DNA from: JAZDFP01 sp043801445
GTDB taxonomy: Bacteria > Planctomycetota > MHYJ01 > JACQXL01
Assembly (NCBI GenBank): GCA_043801445.1
Contig: JAZDMB010000053.1
Coordinates: 1 to 27,225, forward strand
Direction of reading: 5' to 3'
Length of the DNA: 27,225 nucleotides
Part shown: piece by piece, positions 1 to 7,408 of the stretch
Layout of the letters: each line of letters opens with the position of its first letter
Position numbering within the stretch: position 1 is the stretch's first letter
Made by a program: the position numbers and the translations under genes
Notes under the pieces: generated by a model
Database searches by the model: none
What the model was told of the DNA's origin: nothing
Seen by the model: the letters and a program-made list of their open reading frames with translations, nothing else

Positions 1-458
1 CGGCGTTTAATTTAATTTGTTCCATATATACTAAAGTTCAAAATTAATACTAAACACGAATAGCACGAATGGAACTAATCTCACGAATAATTTTAATTCG
101 TCTTATTCGCCGTATTCGTGTGATTCGTGTTCTCCAATTCAACGGCTTACTAGATTAGTTACCAGTCATTTCTAACGGGGTCAAGGAAAAACAGCCGCAG
201 ATTTAATATGAGTAGATAGAATGTAGTAGGTAGGAGGTAGTATATAGAATATAGTATGAAGTATGTGGGCTAAGAGAAGAAAATAATTCACCGCCCCGAT
301 GTGCATCGGGGTAAACTCCGACGCAGAGGACACAGGGGAATATAGGACACAGATGAACGCAGATAGACACGGATAAGAATTTATTTACCACAAAGGTCAC
401 AAAGAAATAATCTGTGTAATCTGTGGCTTCCTTATTAATCCAACTGATTCCGAATCAT
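1..458. other. Gene-free, repeat-rich intergenic region
   Basis: No convincing gene is visible. The stretch holds an ACGAAT-type inverted repeat (53-131), a copy of the motif GTCAAGGAAAAA (about 179-190) that recurs near 3176-3188 and 5112-5123, a low-complexity run built on variants of AGTATGAAGTA (about 205-265), a near-perfect CCCCGATG/CATCGGGG hairpin (about 294-311), and degenerate CACAGAT/ACACGGAT-type units (about 320-435). The only open frame here reads through these repeats and is not credible as a gene. Confidence 0.7.
53..131. repeat. Inverted repeat of the ACGAAT family
   Basis: The left arm AACACGAATAGCACGAAT (53-70) pairs with the right arm ATTCGTGTGATTCGTGTT (114-131) with two mismatches. 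A second, inner pairing (CGAATAA with TTATTCG) lies between them. Related sequence occurs at 17107-17155 and more weakly near 26925-26960, so this is a dispersed family. Confidence 0.7.
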
Positions 459-2378
459 TTACTTAGTCGCATATTTCAAATCATAGTTGTTACCATAGTA
501 GCTTATGTGAATCCCGCCATTGGTATCTACGGCTATGGAGCTGGAACTGCCGCCTCCTGCGCCATCTACATTGGATACAACCCATGAACCGCTGGAGTTG
601 GTAGTATACTTCAATCCGTAAGATGAGCCGTAAGAAATGTGCACATATCTATTGGCATCAACAGTAATGAATGCATCATTACAGCCGTCAGAGACGCTAT
701 CTATAACAGAGGTCTGCCAGGCGCCTGAGGAGTTGGTGGCGTATTCTAAGGCGCCGGTATTGTACTCATAATAAGTGATATGAACTTTGTTGCCGGAATC
801 TACAACCAGAGAAGTTTCCCATCCGGCAGAATAACCTATGGTGTCTATTTGCGTAATCTGCCAGGAACCGGAGGCATTAGTAATATATTTGATGCTGTCC
901 GGCGCTGAATCATCATAATAACTTATATGCACTTTATTATTAGAATCAAGGTCAATCGAGGTCGAATATGAGGGTAATACTCCGGCTGCACCGCCATTCA
1001 CAATGATAGACTTTACCCACGAACCGGAGGCATTAGTCGCATATTCCATATCAAACGTCCAAGAAACAAAATAACTTATATGAACTTTATTGTTGGTGTC
1101 TAATGCCAGAGCGACATCGGATGAATAAGCTCCGGCATAAATAACCGCGGTAGCCCAACTTCCTGATGAATTCGTGGCATACATCATATCTCCGCTCGTT
1201 CCTTCATAAGCGATATGGACTTTTCCGTTAGTATCAACTGCTATTGATGTGCTATATGCAGTAGTGGGCGCATTGGCTACCGTAGTCACTACCCAGCTTC
1301 CTGATAAATTCGTAGCATATTTAAGTTTCTCGTTTGTAATGTCATAATAACTGATATGCTCTTTTCGATTGGCATCCACTGCAATAGAAGTATATTTCCC
1401 TACATTTCCAATAGTGTCTATGGAGGAAATTGTCCAGAGACTTGTTGGCGTTGCAGTTACCTCGCTTGATTCACTGCTCTCGCCGATGCTGTTCTCTGCC
1501 GTTACGACATAATAATAGGGAGTCCCATTAGTCCGGCCTGTATGTGTGTATGGCCTTGAGGCATTGGTAATCTTCGTACCGCTCGTTTTATTAACACCAG
1601 AAGTTGTTGACCAGTAAATGTTATAAGAAGTCGCACTCGTAACGGTGTTCCAATTGATGGTTATCGCTCCATTTTCCGCAGTGGCTGTTGCGCCGGTCGG
1701 TGCGGATGGTATTGTGCCGGTTATATTCGGCGTTGCAGTTGCCTGACTCGATACACTGCTCTCGCCAATACTGTTCACTGCTGTTACTACATAATAATAG
1801 GGTATTCCATTGGTCAAACCTGTATGTGTGTATGGTCTTGAGGCACTGGTAATCTTAAGACCATTCGTTTTCGTAACACCAGAGGTTATCGACCAGTAAA
1901 TATTATAAGAAGTCGCATTCGTGACACTGTTCCAATTGATAGTTACAGTTCCATTTCCCGCTGTGGCTGTTGCGCCTGTTGGTGCGGATGGAATTGTGCC
2001 GGTTACGTTTGGCGTTGCAGTTGCCTCATTCGATTCACCGCTCTCCTCGCTATTACCATTGACAGATGTTACCACATAATAATAGGTGGTTCCATTGGTT
2101 AAACTTATATGAGTGTATGGTTTTGCGGCACTGGTAATCTTAATGCCACTCGTTCTCGTAACACCAGAAGTTACTGACCAATAAATATTATACGAAGTTG
2201 CGCTGATAACGGTATTCCAAGTGATGGTTACCGTTCCATTTCCCGCAGTGGCTATTACGCCTGTCGGAATTTCATCACCGCTACTACCGCTTGTTCCGCC
2301 GCCTCCGGCGCCGCAACCACCCAAAGCAAATACACAAATTGCCAACGCGGCCGTAATTATCATTATAAGTTTATTCAT
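459..2378 (-). CDS. Lipoprotein with three fibronectin type III domains and a seven-repeat beta-propeller
   Basis: This is a 639-aa predicted lipoprotein. A hydrophobic signal peptide ends in a lipobox (ALGGC, Cys22), followed by a Gly/Ser linker. Three Fn3 domains lie at about 36-125, 130-219 and 224-313, each with NATSYNIYW and PYYYVVT-type motifs. Seven repeats of about 45 aa follow, patterned S-I-A-V-D-x-N-x-K-V-H-I-S-Y and Y-A-T-N-S-S-G-S-W. The last repeat lacks its SGSW strand, while a matching strand (LWTISSIDTIG) precedes the first. That is what a closed seven-blade propeller with 'velcro' closure would need. A GGAGG ribosome site lies 9 nt before ATG. Surface exposure and an adhesion or ligand-binding role are inferred; no catalytic motif is seen. 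Confidence 0.85.
   Translation of the reverse strand: MNKLIMIITAALAICVFALGGCGAGGGGTSGSSGDEIPTGVIATAGNGTVTITWNTVISATSYNIYWSVTSGVTRTSGIKITSAAKPYTHISLTNGTTYYYVVTSVNGNSEESGESNEATATPNVTGTIPSAPTGATATAGNGTVTINWNSVTNATSYNIYWSITSGVTKTNGLKITSASRPYTHTGLTNGIPYYYVVTAVNSIGESSVSSQATATPNITGTIPSAPTGATATAENGAITINWNTVTSATSYNIYWSTTSGVNKTSGTKITNASRPYTHTGRTNGTPYYYVVTAENSIGESSESSEVTATPTSLWTISSIDTIGNVGKYTSIAVDANRKEHISYYDITNEKLKYATNLSGSWVVTTVANAPTTAYSTSIAVDTNGKVHIAYEGTSGDMMYATNSSGSWATAVIYAGAYSSDVALALDTNNKVHISYFVSWTFDMEYATNASGSWVKSIIVNGGAAGVLPSYSTSIDLDSNNKVHISYYDDSAPDSIKYITNASGSWQITQIDTIGYSAGWETSLVVDSGNKVHITYYEYNTGALEYATNSSGAWQTSVIDSVSDGCNDAFITVDANRYVHISYGSSYGLKYTTNSSGSWVVSNVDGAGGGSSSSIAVDTNGGIHISYYGNNYDLKYATK
1449..2294 (-). 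repeat. Three tandem 282-bp direct repeats encoding the Fn3 domains
   Basis: The decamer CGTTGCAGTT recurs at 1449, 1731 and 2013, exactly 282 bp (94 codons) apart, and the surrounding DNA is highly similar between copies. This suggests fairly recent tandem duplication of one Fn3 unit, with scope for copy-number change by recombination. Confidence 0.8.
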
Positions 2379-2462
2379 ATTGCAATATCCTCCACTATTT
2401 CTTTAATGATATTAATAAATAAATTGCGCCTGTCATAAATTCCCCATTAATAACGGGGGAAA

Positions 2463-2517
2463 CCCGCCTGACACCAGCCCGACAGAATCGTTCTGGCTGG
2501 GGTACCGGTCGGGCAGG
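2463..2517. repeat. Nested GC-rich palindromic element
   Basis: The outer half-sites CCCGCCTGAC (2463-2472) and GGTCGGGCAGG (2507-2517) are adjacent in a compact copy inside fabZ. Here they are separated by 34 nt that are themselves palindromic (CCAGCC...CAGAA-TCG-TTCTG...GGCTGG). The simplest reading is a palindrome inserted into the centre of another palindrome. The element lies between the Fn3 lipoprotein and the ACT gene. Confidence 0.75.
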
Positions 2518-2550
2518 TTCACTGCTGTATTCACTTGGGGATTATTTCGA

Positions 2551-3003
2551 TTAACGTCTTCCTGCCGGCACACGGACATTAGGCAGAATCCGTTCCTGAC
2601 GTCTGTCTAATGCTTCCTGCATAACCTTCATTGTTTTCTCAATATAAGGGACTTCGAAAATAGCGGTTGCCCGACCGCTGGGCGCGCCGGACGTGCAGTA
2701 TGCAGATTCAATAGTTATATGAGCCCTGCCTAATTTCTCAGCCAGAGCCGCAAAAGCGCCGGGCCTGTTGGGTATTTCTACGGTAATCACCTTTGATTCT
2801 TTAACCGGTGAATTTATTTTAGCCAGAACAGTTCGCGCTAAATCAGCCCTGTCCACAACCATCCGCATTACATCCTGTCCGGCAGAATCGGTAATCGTTA
2901 ATGCCTTAATATTGACTTTTTCATCTGCCAGAGCGCGGCATATATTAGCCAGCACACCCGGTTTATTTACGCCTGATATGGCAAACTGTTTTTCAATCTG
3001 CAT
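2551..3003 (-). CDS. Tandem ACT-domain protein
   Basis: This 150-aa protein consists almost entirely of two ACT domains. The first is at about 3-66, with the ligand-loop motif NKPGVLANICRALADEKVNI. The second is at about 71-140, with NRPGAFAALAEKLGRAHITI. ACT domains bind small ligands, usually amino acids, and regulate metabolic enzymes or transcription. No enzymatic domain is attached, so this is probably a stand-alone regulator whose ligand cannot be read from the sequence. The start is supported by AAAGGAG about 8 nt before ATG, and a consensus promoter lies 50 bp upstream. Confidence 0.85.
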   Translation of the reverse strand: MQIEKQFAISGVNKPGVLANICRALADEKVNIKALTITDSAGQDVMRMVVDRADLARTVLAKINSPVKESKVITVEIPNRPGAFAALAEKLGRAHITIESAYCTSGAPSGRATAIFEVPYIEKTMKVMQEALDRRQERILPNVRVPAGRR

Positions 3004-3054
3004 CTTTATACTCCTTTTCTGTTACTGACATTCTTTAACAGTTAATTGATATCT

Positions 3055-3083
3055 ATAATATCATTTATTTTTAACACTGTCAA
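3055..3083 (-). promoter_or_regulatory. Sigma70-type promoter of the ACT gene
   Basis: On the minus strand a perfect TTGACA (3083-3078) is followed after 17 nt by TATTAT (3060-3055). The predicted start near 3048 leaves a leader of about 45 nt that includes the AAAGGAG site. Confidence 0.6.
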
Positions 3084-3137
3084 TATGTATTGTCAACTTT
3101 TAGCATTTTGTATTACCTTAATAATACAGGAAATTTA

Positions 3138-3181
3138 GCCACAGATTACACGGATTTAATCTGTGAAATCGGTGGCTTTTT
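3138..3181. repeat. CCACAGATT/AATCTGTGG-type hairpin with T-run
   Basis: GCCAC (3138-3142) pairs with GTGGC (3172-3176), and inside this ACAGATT pairs with AATCTGT. A T-run follows on the plus strand, so it looks like a terminator, but no plus-strand gene precedes it. It is better explained as a member of the dispersed family also seen at 388-432, 13313-13346 and 21619-21729. The adjoining TTTTTCCTTGAC is the complement of the GTCAAGGAAAAA repeat. Confidence 0.6.
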
Positions 3182-3217
3182 CCTTGACAATATTCATGGA
3201 TTTAGTCAGATAAATGA

Positions 3218-3296
3218 GGTCGGGCAGGAATAATATCCCGACATTCATCGGGATAACTCGCTGTAACTCCCGAAAGATTTCGAGATAACAGCGAGT
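3218..3296 (+). promoter_or_regulatory. Structured leader of the DUF47 gene with palindromic-element half-site
   Basis: An exact GGTCGGGCAGG half-site (3218-3228) is followed by two adjacent hairpins. The first is TATCCCGA (3234-3241) with TCGGGATA (3248-3255), a perfect 8-bp stem. The second is ACTCGCTGT (3256-3264) with ACAGCGAGT (3288-3296), a 9-bp stem with further pairing inside the loop. The second stem ends just before the AAAGGAG site of the DUF47 gene. A perfect TTGACA lies at 3184-3189, but its -10 partner is weak. Confidence 0.5.
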
Positions 3297-3311
3297 AAAA
3301 GGAGATTGATT

Positions 3312-3944
3312 ATGTTCGGTTCTTTAATAACTAAGGATAAGGCGTTTTTCGAGCTGTTCGAGAAATCATCTGCAAATGTTTCAGCCGGCGCCCGGGCATT
3401 AGCCGACTTAATGAAAAGTTATCCGGAATCACTCGGGGAAAAGGTAAGTATCATTAAGGATATTGAACATCAGGGCGATGATTTCACCCATCAAACTATA
3501 GAGATGCTCAACAAGACGTTTATTACCCCCATTGACCGCGAGGATATCCTCCAACTCATTACCAAATTAGATGATGTTCTTGACCTGATGGATGGAGCAT
3601 GCGGTCGTTTGGCACTTTATAAAATAGATGAAATTACTTCCGAAGCCATATCATTTGCCGAATTGTTGATTAAAGCTACCGATATCATAACTCAGGCAAT
3701 TACCGGGTTACGACATATCAAAAATTCCAAAGAAACACTTTCTTATTGTGTTAGTATTCATACTGTTGAAAATGAAGGCGACCAGTTATTGCGTAAGGCA
3801 ATGACCTCACTCTTTGAGCGTGAAAAGAATAATCCCATTAATGTCATTAAATGGAAAGAAATCTATGAGGATTTAGAAACTGCCATTGATTACTGCGAAG
3901 ATGTGGCTAATGTCATTGAGGGGGTTATCCTAAAATACGCCTGA
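3312..3944 (+). CDS. DUF47 / PhoU-like phosphate transport accessory protein
   Basis: This is a 210-aa all-helical protein of the DUF47 (TIGR00153) family, distantly related to PhoU. The family typically accompanies Pit phosphate transporters. Characteristic segments are IEHQGDDFTHQTIEMLNKTFITPIDREDI near residues 50-78, LDDVLDLMDGA, and the C-terminal WKEIYEDLETAIDYCEDVANVIEGV. The acidic E/D-rich repeats match the metal-binding helices of PhoU-like proteins. ATG at 3312 is chosen over TTG at 3306 because AAAGGAG (3298-3304) is then 7 nt upstream. The pit gene follows tail-to-tail rather than in the co-directional order usual for this pair. Confidence 0.88.
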   Translation: MFGSLITKDKAFFELFEKSSANVSAGARALADLMKSYPESLGEKVSIIKDIEHQGDDFTHQTIEMLNKTFITPIDREDILQLITKLDDVLDLMDGACGRLALYKIDEITSEAISFAELLIKATDIITQAITGLRHIKNSKETLSYCVSIHTVENEGDQLLRKAMTSLFEREKNNPINVIKWKEIYEDLETAIDYCEDVANVIEGVILKYA

Positions 3945-3993
3945 CCCAGCTCCATACTTTTTCTGTGCTGAGCAAGATGCAGTATAGGCAGGG

Positions 3994-4980
3994 TTATATC
4001 CAATTTCTGAGGATAAGATAACTTATGGCGGATACAACAGCCGCAGCAGGAATAGTAAGTAACCATGCCCAGACTACCTTTTTAGCTACGCCCCATCGCA
4101 CGGCGCTTAAACGCCTGGTTGCACCGACACCAATTATAGAACCTGTTATGGTATGTGTAGTGCTTACAGGTATACCCAAGAATGTGGCTGTAAATAGCAT
4201 AACGGCGCCGGCTGTTTCCGCACAGAAACCGCCCACGGGCTGTAATTTCGTTATCTTCTGCCCCATTGTTTTTACTATACGCCAACCACCCATCAGTGTG
4301 CCCAGCCCCATTGCTCCGTGACATGACAGAACAACCCAGAAGGGCACGTAAAATTCCGGTCCTAACTTGCCGGAGGTAAATAACAAGATAGCTATGATAC
4401 CCATAGTCTTTTGGGCGTCGTTGCCGCCGTGCCCCAAACTATATGAAGCGGCTGACAGGAGTTGGAGCCGTCTAAAATATTTGTCTACCTTTGCCGGAGC
4501 AGAATTATGGAATAGCCATTGCACTATTGACATAAAAATGAAACCTATCACAACCCCTAAAAGCGGAGACAGAAATATAAACAGGCATATCTTCAGAACG
4601 CCACCTAGTATAACCGCATTAAAACCTACGTGAGTAACCGCTGCCCCTAATAGCCCGCCGACTAATGCGTGTGACGAGCTGACCGGCAATCCGGCATACC
4701 ACGTGAATACATCCCATGTAATAGCACCCAGTAATGCGGATGCGATAACAACTGTGTTTATGGCTTCAGGATGAACCACACCCTTACCTATGGTGGTTGC
4801 GACGTGTAAGCCGAAGAACAGGAAGGCAATAAAATTGAAAAATGCAGCCCAGACAACAGCCCACTTTGGCGAGAGAACGCGGGTTGATACCACAGTGGCT
4901 ATGGAATTCGCCGCATCATGCATCCCATTTACAAAGTCAAATATAAGGGCTACGGCTATTATTATTATAATTATAGTCAA
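3994..4980 (-). CDS. pit: Pit-family inorganic phosphate transporter
   Basis: This polytopic membrane protein of about 330 aa has roughly nine to ten hydrophobic segments. Both halves of the Pit signature are present: FDFVNGMHDAANSIATVVS at the N-terminus and YSLGHGGNDAQKTMG in the middle, followed by VSTTHTITGSIIGVGA. Such proteins carry phosphate, usually as metal-phosphate with H+ or Na+. I prefer TTG at 4980: GGAG lies 8 nt upstream and the protein then begins as family members do. ATG at 5004 (336 aa) has no SD, adds MRRYGEYR, and its upstream DNA is palindromic-repeat sequence. The gene converges on the DUF47 gene with a 49-bp gap. Confidence 0.9.
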   Translation of the reverse strand: MTIIIIIIAVALIFDFVNGMHDAANSIATVVSTRVLSPKWAVVWAAFFNFIAFLFFGLHVATTIGKGVVHPEAINTVVIASALLGAITWDVFTWYAGLPVSSSHALVGGLLGAAVTHVGFNAVILGGVLKICLFIFLSPLLGVVIGFIFMSIVQWLFHNSAPAKVDKYFRRLQLLSAASYSLGHGGNDAQKTMGIIAILLFTSGKLGPEFYVPFWVVLSCHGAMGLGTLMGGWRIVKTMGQKITKLQPVGGFCAETAGAVMLFTATFLGIPVSTTHTITGSIIGVGATRRLSAVRWGVAKKVVWAWLLTIPAAAVVSAISYLILRNWI

Positions 4981-5004
4981 TCGGTATTCTCCGTATCGCC
5001 GCAT

Positions 5005-5366
5005 TCCCGACCCGTGTTCTCCCGACAGAATTCGTCGGGACAGGACGGGATAAGATGTGATATAATTTTATTAGTCTCTTGAAAAGTAGTATATTTCTAA
5101 TGGGTTAAAGGGTCAAGGAAAAACATTCAGATTTGGGACGATTTTTCTTTAACTTTATCCCTAAAATAGATATCTATTGACTTTTTATAAAACTTATTAT
5201 AAAATAATACTGCTTTCTTGACATCTTATATTAGTTTATTTAGTTAATTAAGTAAAAGTTTATACAAATCAGACGAAATAAATTGGTATAAACGAAGAAT
5301 TCTCGAATTATCTAAATAATACTATTTTTATTGTATAACTCGTTATAAGTATTATAATATATCGTT
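5005..5366. other. Intergenic region between divergent pit and the 5367 gene
   Basis: No gene is seen. A perfect TCCCGAC/GTCGGGA hairpin lies at 5020-5040, just upstream of pit. The repeated motif GGGTCAAGGAAAAA is at about 5110-5123. The rest is very AT-rich with several promoter-like hexamers, including TTGACT at 5177 and a perfect TTGACA at 5218 without a good -10 partner. Confidence 0.6.
5331..5358 (+). promoter_or_regulatory. Promoter abutting the start codon of the 5367 gene
   Basis: TTGTAT (5331-5336), a 16-nt spacer and a perfect TATAAT (5353-5358) end only 8 nt before ATG at 5367. Transcription would therefore start at or within two bases of the ATG. No SD is present, so the mRNA is probably leaderless. 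Confidence 0.5.
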
Positions 5367-5750
5367 ATGCTACCCAATAAGGCATTATATTTGATAATCG
5401 GTATTTTACTGGGCATTATTGTAATGGTTGTTGTAAAGAAAATACCGGCTCAAGAAATAAGCGCAGCGCCGCTCAAACAAACTGAAACCGTAGCCAATCA
5501 AGACTATATTGCTATTGCGGCAACGACTAAAACCGATACAAATATTGTCTGGTTAATAGATACAGCGAATAAGAAATTGCTGCTCTATGAATATTTTAAC
5601 GAGAATGTAATAAAATTAAAAGCCGTCCGCGATATCAGATATGACCTTGATATTCCGGATGGTCTTGCTATACCGGCCAATCGTAAAGATGCTGACCCTC
5701 AACCTCTGGATGTAAAAAAGCTATACGACGAAATAAGGAAATCTAAGTAA
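5367..5750 (+). CDS. Small membrane-anchored protein of unknown function
   Basis: This 127-aa protein has an N-terminal transmembrane anchor (about residues 7-24, rich in Ile/Leu/Val) followed by a short soluble domain. The core IVWLIDTANKKLLLYEY followed by LKAVRDIRYDLDIP looks like a few beta strands. It resembles, from memory, short planctomycete hypothetical proteins with a 'W-x-x-D-T...L-x-x-Y...R-D-I-R-x-D' pattern, but I cannot name a family. There is no SD; a TATAAT box sits 8 nt before ATG. The next gene begins 18 bp after the stop in the same direction, so they are likely co-transcribed. Confidence 0.7.
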   Translation: MLPNKALYLIIGILLGIIVMVVVKKIPAQEISAAPLKQTETVANQDYIAIAATTKTDTNIVWLIDTANKKLLLYEYFNENVIKLKAVRDIRYDLDIPDGLAIPANRKDADPQPLDVKKLYDEIRKSK

Positions 5751-5768
5751 AAAATATAATAGAAAATC

Positions 5769-6578
5769 ATGTCGAAATCAGATGAATTTTATACTTTCGA
5801 AGAAGCTGTTAAAGAATTAAAAATCTTTGAAGATGAACTGAAAAAAATGGTTTCCGAAGGTGAAATAACAGCTTTTAAAGACGAAGACAAGTTGAAGTTC
5901 AGGAAAGAAGATGTTGTAGCCAAGAAATCCGAGAATATTACCGACCCGACTGTTGTTTTAGAATCTGATGAATCAGAAATACCCGTAAGTCCTACTGACG
6001 AGACTTTTGTTGACGACACATCAAATGTTCAGGCAACAGATATTGATAGTGATACTGACATACATGTGCCTGATTTAATGGAAGAAGCCGACGTAACTAC
6101 ACCTCTGGATTCAATTGAAGAAACAGTTGCAGATATAGGGGGAGAAGAAATAAGTCCTGATGACACCATTATTGACGATAGTGCAACTGCAACCGTACCA
6201 GAAGAGCCAGCACCAGAAGAGACCATATCAGATATTGATCAAACAGTACATATAAAGACTAAAGCACCCAGGCCCAGAAAAAAGATATCTCGTTTTGCCT
6301 CCCCGGCATTAGAAAGAGAGATGGTTTATTCCGAATCAATTTCGGTAACCACGGCTGTCCCGAAATTTAAGACACCTGTAATTTTCATTGCGCTATTAGG
6401 AGTAGTTTTACTATTTTTAATTCTTGTTGGTTCTTTTATTGGTGATTCGTTACGAATCAGCTCGGGGAGAGGTAAATATCCGATTGGAATTACTCGTGAC
6501 TTCGGTCAAATGGTTTTAGATATGGTTGGAATAAAAAAAGAAGATGCAAATCTTGACAAATTCAAGAAAGAAGAATAA
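5769..6578 (+). CDS. Membrane-anchored excisionase/MerR-like HTH protein with acidic linker
   Basis: This is a 269-aa protein in four parts. Residues 7-50 (YTFEEAVKELKI...SEGEITAFKDEDKLKFRKEDV) match the winged-helix layout of excisionase/MerR-like DNA-binding domains. Residues about 52-160 are Asp/Glu/Thr/Ser-rich and probably disordered. A basic stretch (KAPRPRKKISR) lies near 165-175, and one transmembrane helix at about 203-222 precedes a short C-terminal tail. The HTH would be cytoplasmic and tethered to the inner membrane. The domain call is from the pattern only; a structural rather than DNA-binding role is possible. A TATAAT hexamer also ends 8 nt before this ATG, but without a -35 partner, so coupling to the upstream gene is likelier. 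Confidence 0.72.
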   Translation: MSKSDEFYTFEEAVKELKIFEDELKKMVSEGEITAFKDEDKLKFRKEDVVAKKSENITDPTVVLESDESEIPVSPTDETFVDDTSNVQATDIDSDTDIHVPDLMEEADVTTPLDSIEETVADIGGEEISPDDTIIDDSATATVPEEPAPEETISDIDQTVHIKTKAPRPRKKISRFASPALEREMVYSESISVTTAVPKFKTPVIFIALLGVVLLFLILVGSFIGDSLRISSGRGKYPIGITRDFGQMVLDMVGIKKEDANLDKFKKEE

Positions 6579-6630
6579 GCTAGCATTTAATAATAGAATT
6601 TCAGAATAAAATTCAATGAAAGGAGAAAAA

Positions 6631-7407
6631 ATGACAACGCTAAAGAAAATGGCTCTGGTAATAACCGCAGGTTTGTTAATCCAAGGTTGCATATCCCAAG
6701 CGGATTATCGTAAACTGGAAACAAAATATAATACCGATGTGGCTGGTATGAGCGAACATATGAAAAATATCGGTGAGGCTACTAAAACACTGTCCCAGGA
6801 AAATCAGAAGATTTCATTCGAGTTGCAAGAAACTAAATTAAAAAATGAGGAATTACTCTCCAAAGCAAAAGTGGACGAGGAGACAATAACAAAGATTAAA
6901 GAAAGTATTCTTAAAAAACTCCAGGGGTTGGGAGGCGAAGGCGTATTTGTCACGGATAAAGGCAATTTAGAGATTCAAGGCGAGGTTCTTTTCTCTCCCG
7001 GTCAAGCAGACTTAAAACAGAAGGGCAAAGAACTGCTTAATAAGGTAGCGGATATTATCAAAAGTGAACCGGGATATTTGGTTCAAATAGTCGGATATAC
7101 TGACAGTGATCCAATTGTACAGACTGCAAACAGATGGACAACAAAGTCCAATTTTGAGTTGGCGGCTTATCGCGCTTTGACAGTCCTTCTTTATTTAGAA
7201 GAACAAGGCGTTGACCCAGCCAAATTATTTTTGACAAGTTTTGGCGAACATCAACCAAAAAGTGCTAAAAAATCGGAAAATCGTCGGGTAGAGGTTTGTT
7301 TCATTAAAACAGCGTCAGAAAAAACTCCGGTAAAAGAAGAATCAACGCCGCCGGACGAAAAACAAGAAGAGAAACAAGAACCCAAAAACACGCAACCTTC
7401 AAAATAA
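6631..7407 (+). CDS. OmpA/MotB-domain lipoprotein
   Basis: This is a predicted lipoprotein of 258 aa with a signal peptide and lipobox LIQGC (Cys20). A coiled-coil segment spans about 25-98, and an OmpA/MotB peptidoglycan-binding domain about 112-225. Typical residues are VLFSPGQADLKQKG, the VGYTDSDP turn, the AAYRA arginine (about 181) and the NRRVEV end. It probably tethers the outer membrane to peptidoglycan, which fits the PBP2 gene elsewhere in the window. ATG at 6631 is preferred over ATG at 6616 because AAAGGAG (6619-6625) lies just before it. The C-terminal tail is Lys/Glu/Pro-rich. The gene ends 1 nt from the convergent DUF116 gene. Confidence 0.88.
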   Translation: MTTLKKMALVITAGLLIQGCISQADYRKLETKYNTDVAGMSEHMKNIGEATKTLSQENQKISFELQETKLKNEELLSKAKVDEETITKIKESILKKLQGLGGEGVFVTDKGNLEIQGEVLFSPGQADLKQKGKELLNKVADIIKSEPGYLVQIVGYTDSDPIVQTANRWTTKSNFELAAYRALTVLLYLEEQGVDPAKLFLTSFGEHQPKSAKKSENRRVEVCFIKTASEKTPVKEESTPPDEKQEEKQEPKNTQPSK

Positions 7408-7408
7408 A

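Noticed and set aside
203..400. Small minus-strand protein gene
   Set aside because: The frame runs through low-complexity and degenerate repeat DNA, lacks a ribosome site and has biased Cys/Tyr/Ser-rich composition.
3138..3181. Intrinsic terminator
   Set aside because: It has a stem and T-run, but no plus-strand gene lies upstream; it is better explained as a dispersed repeat.
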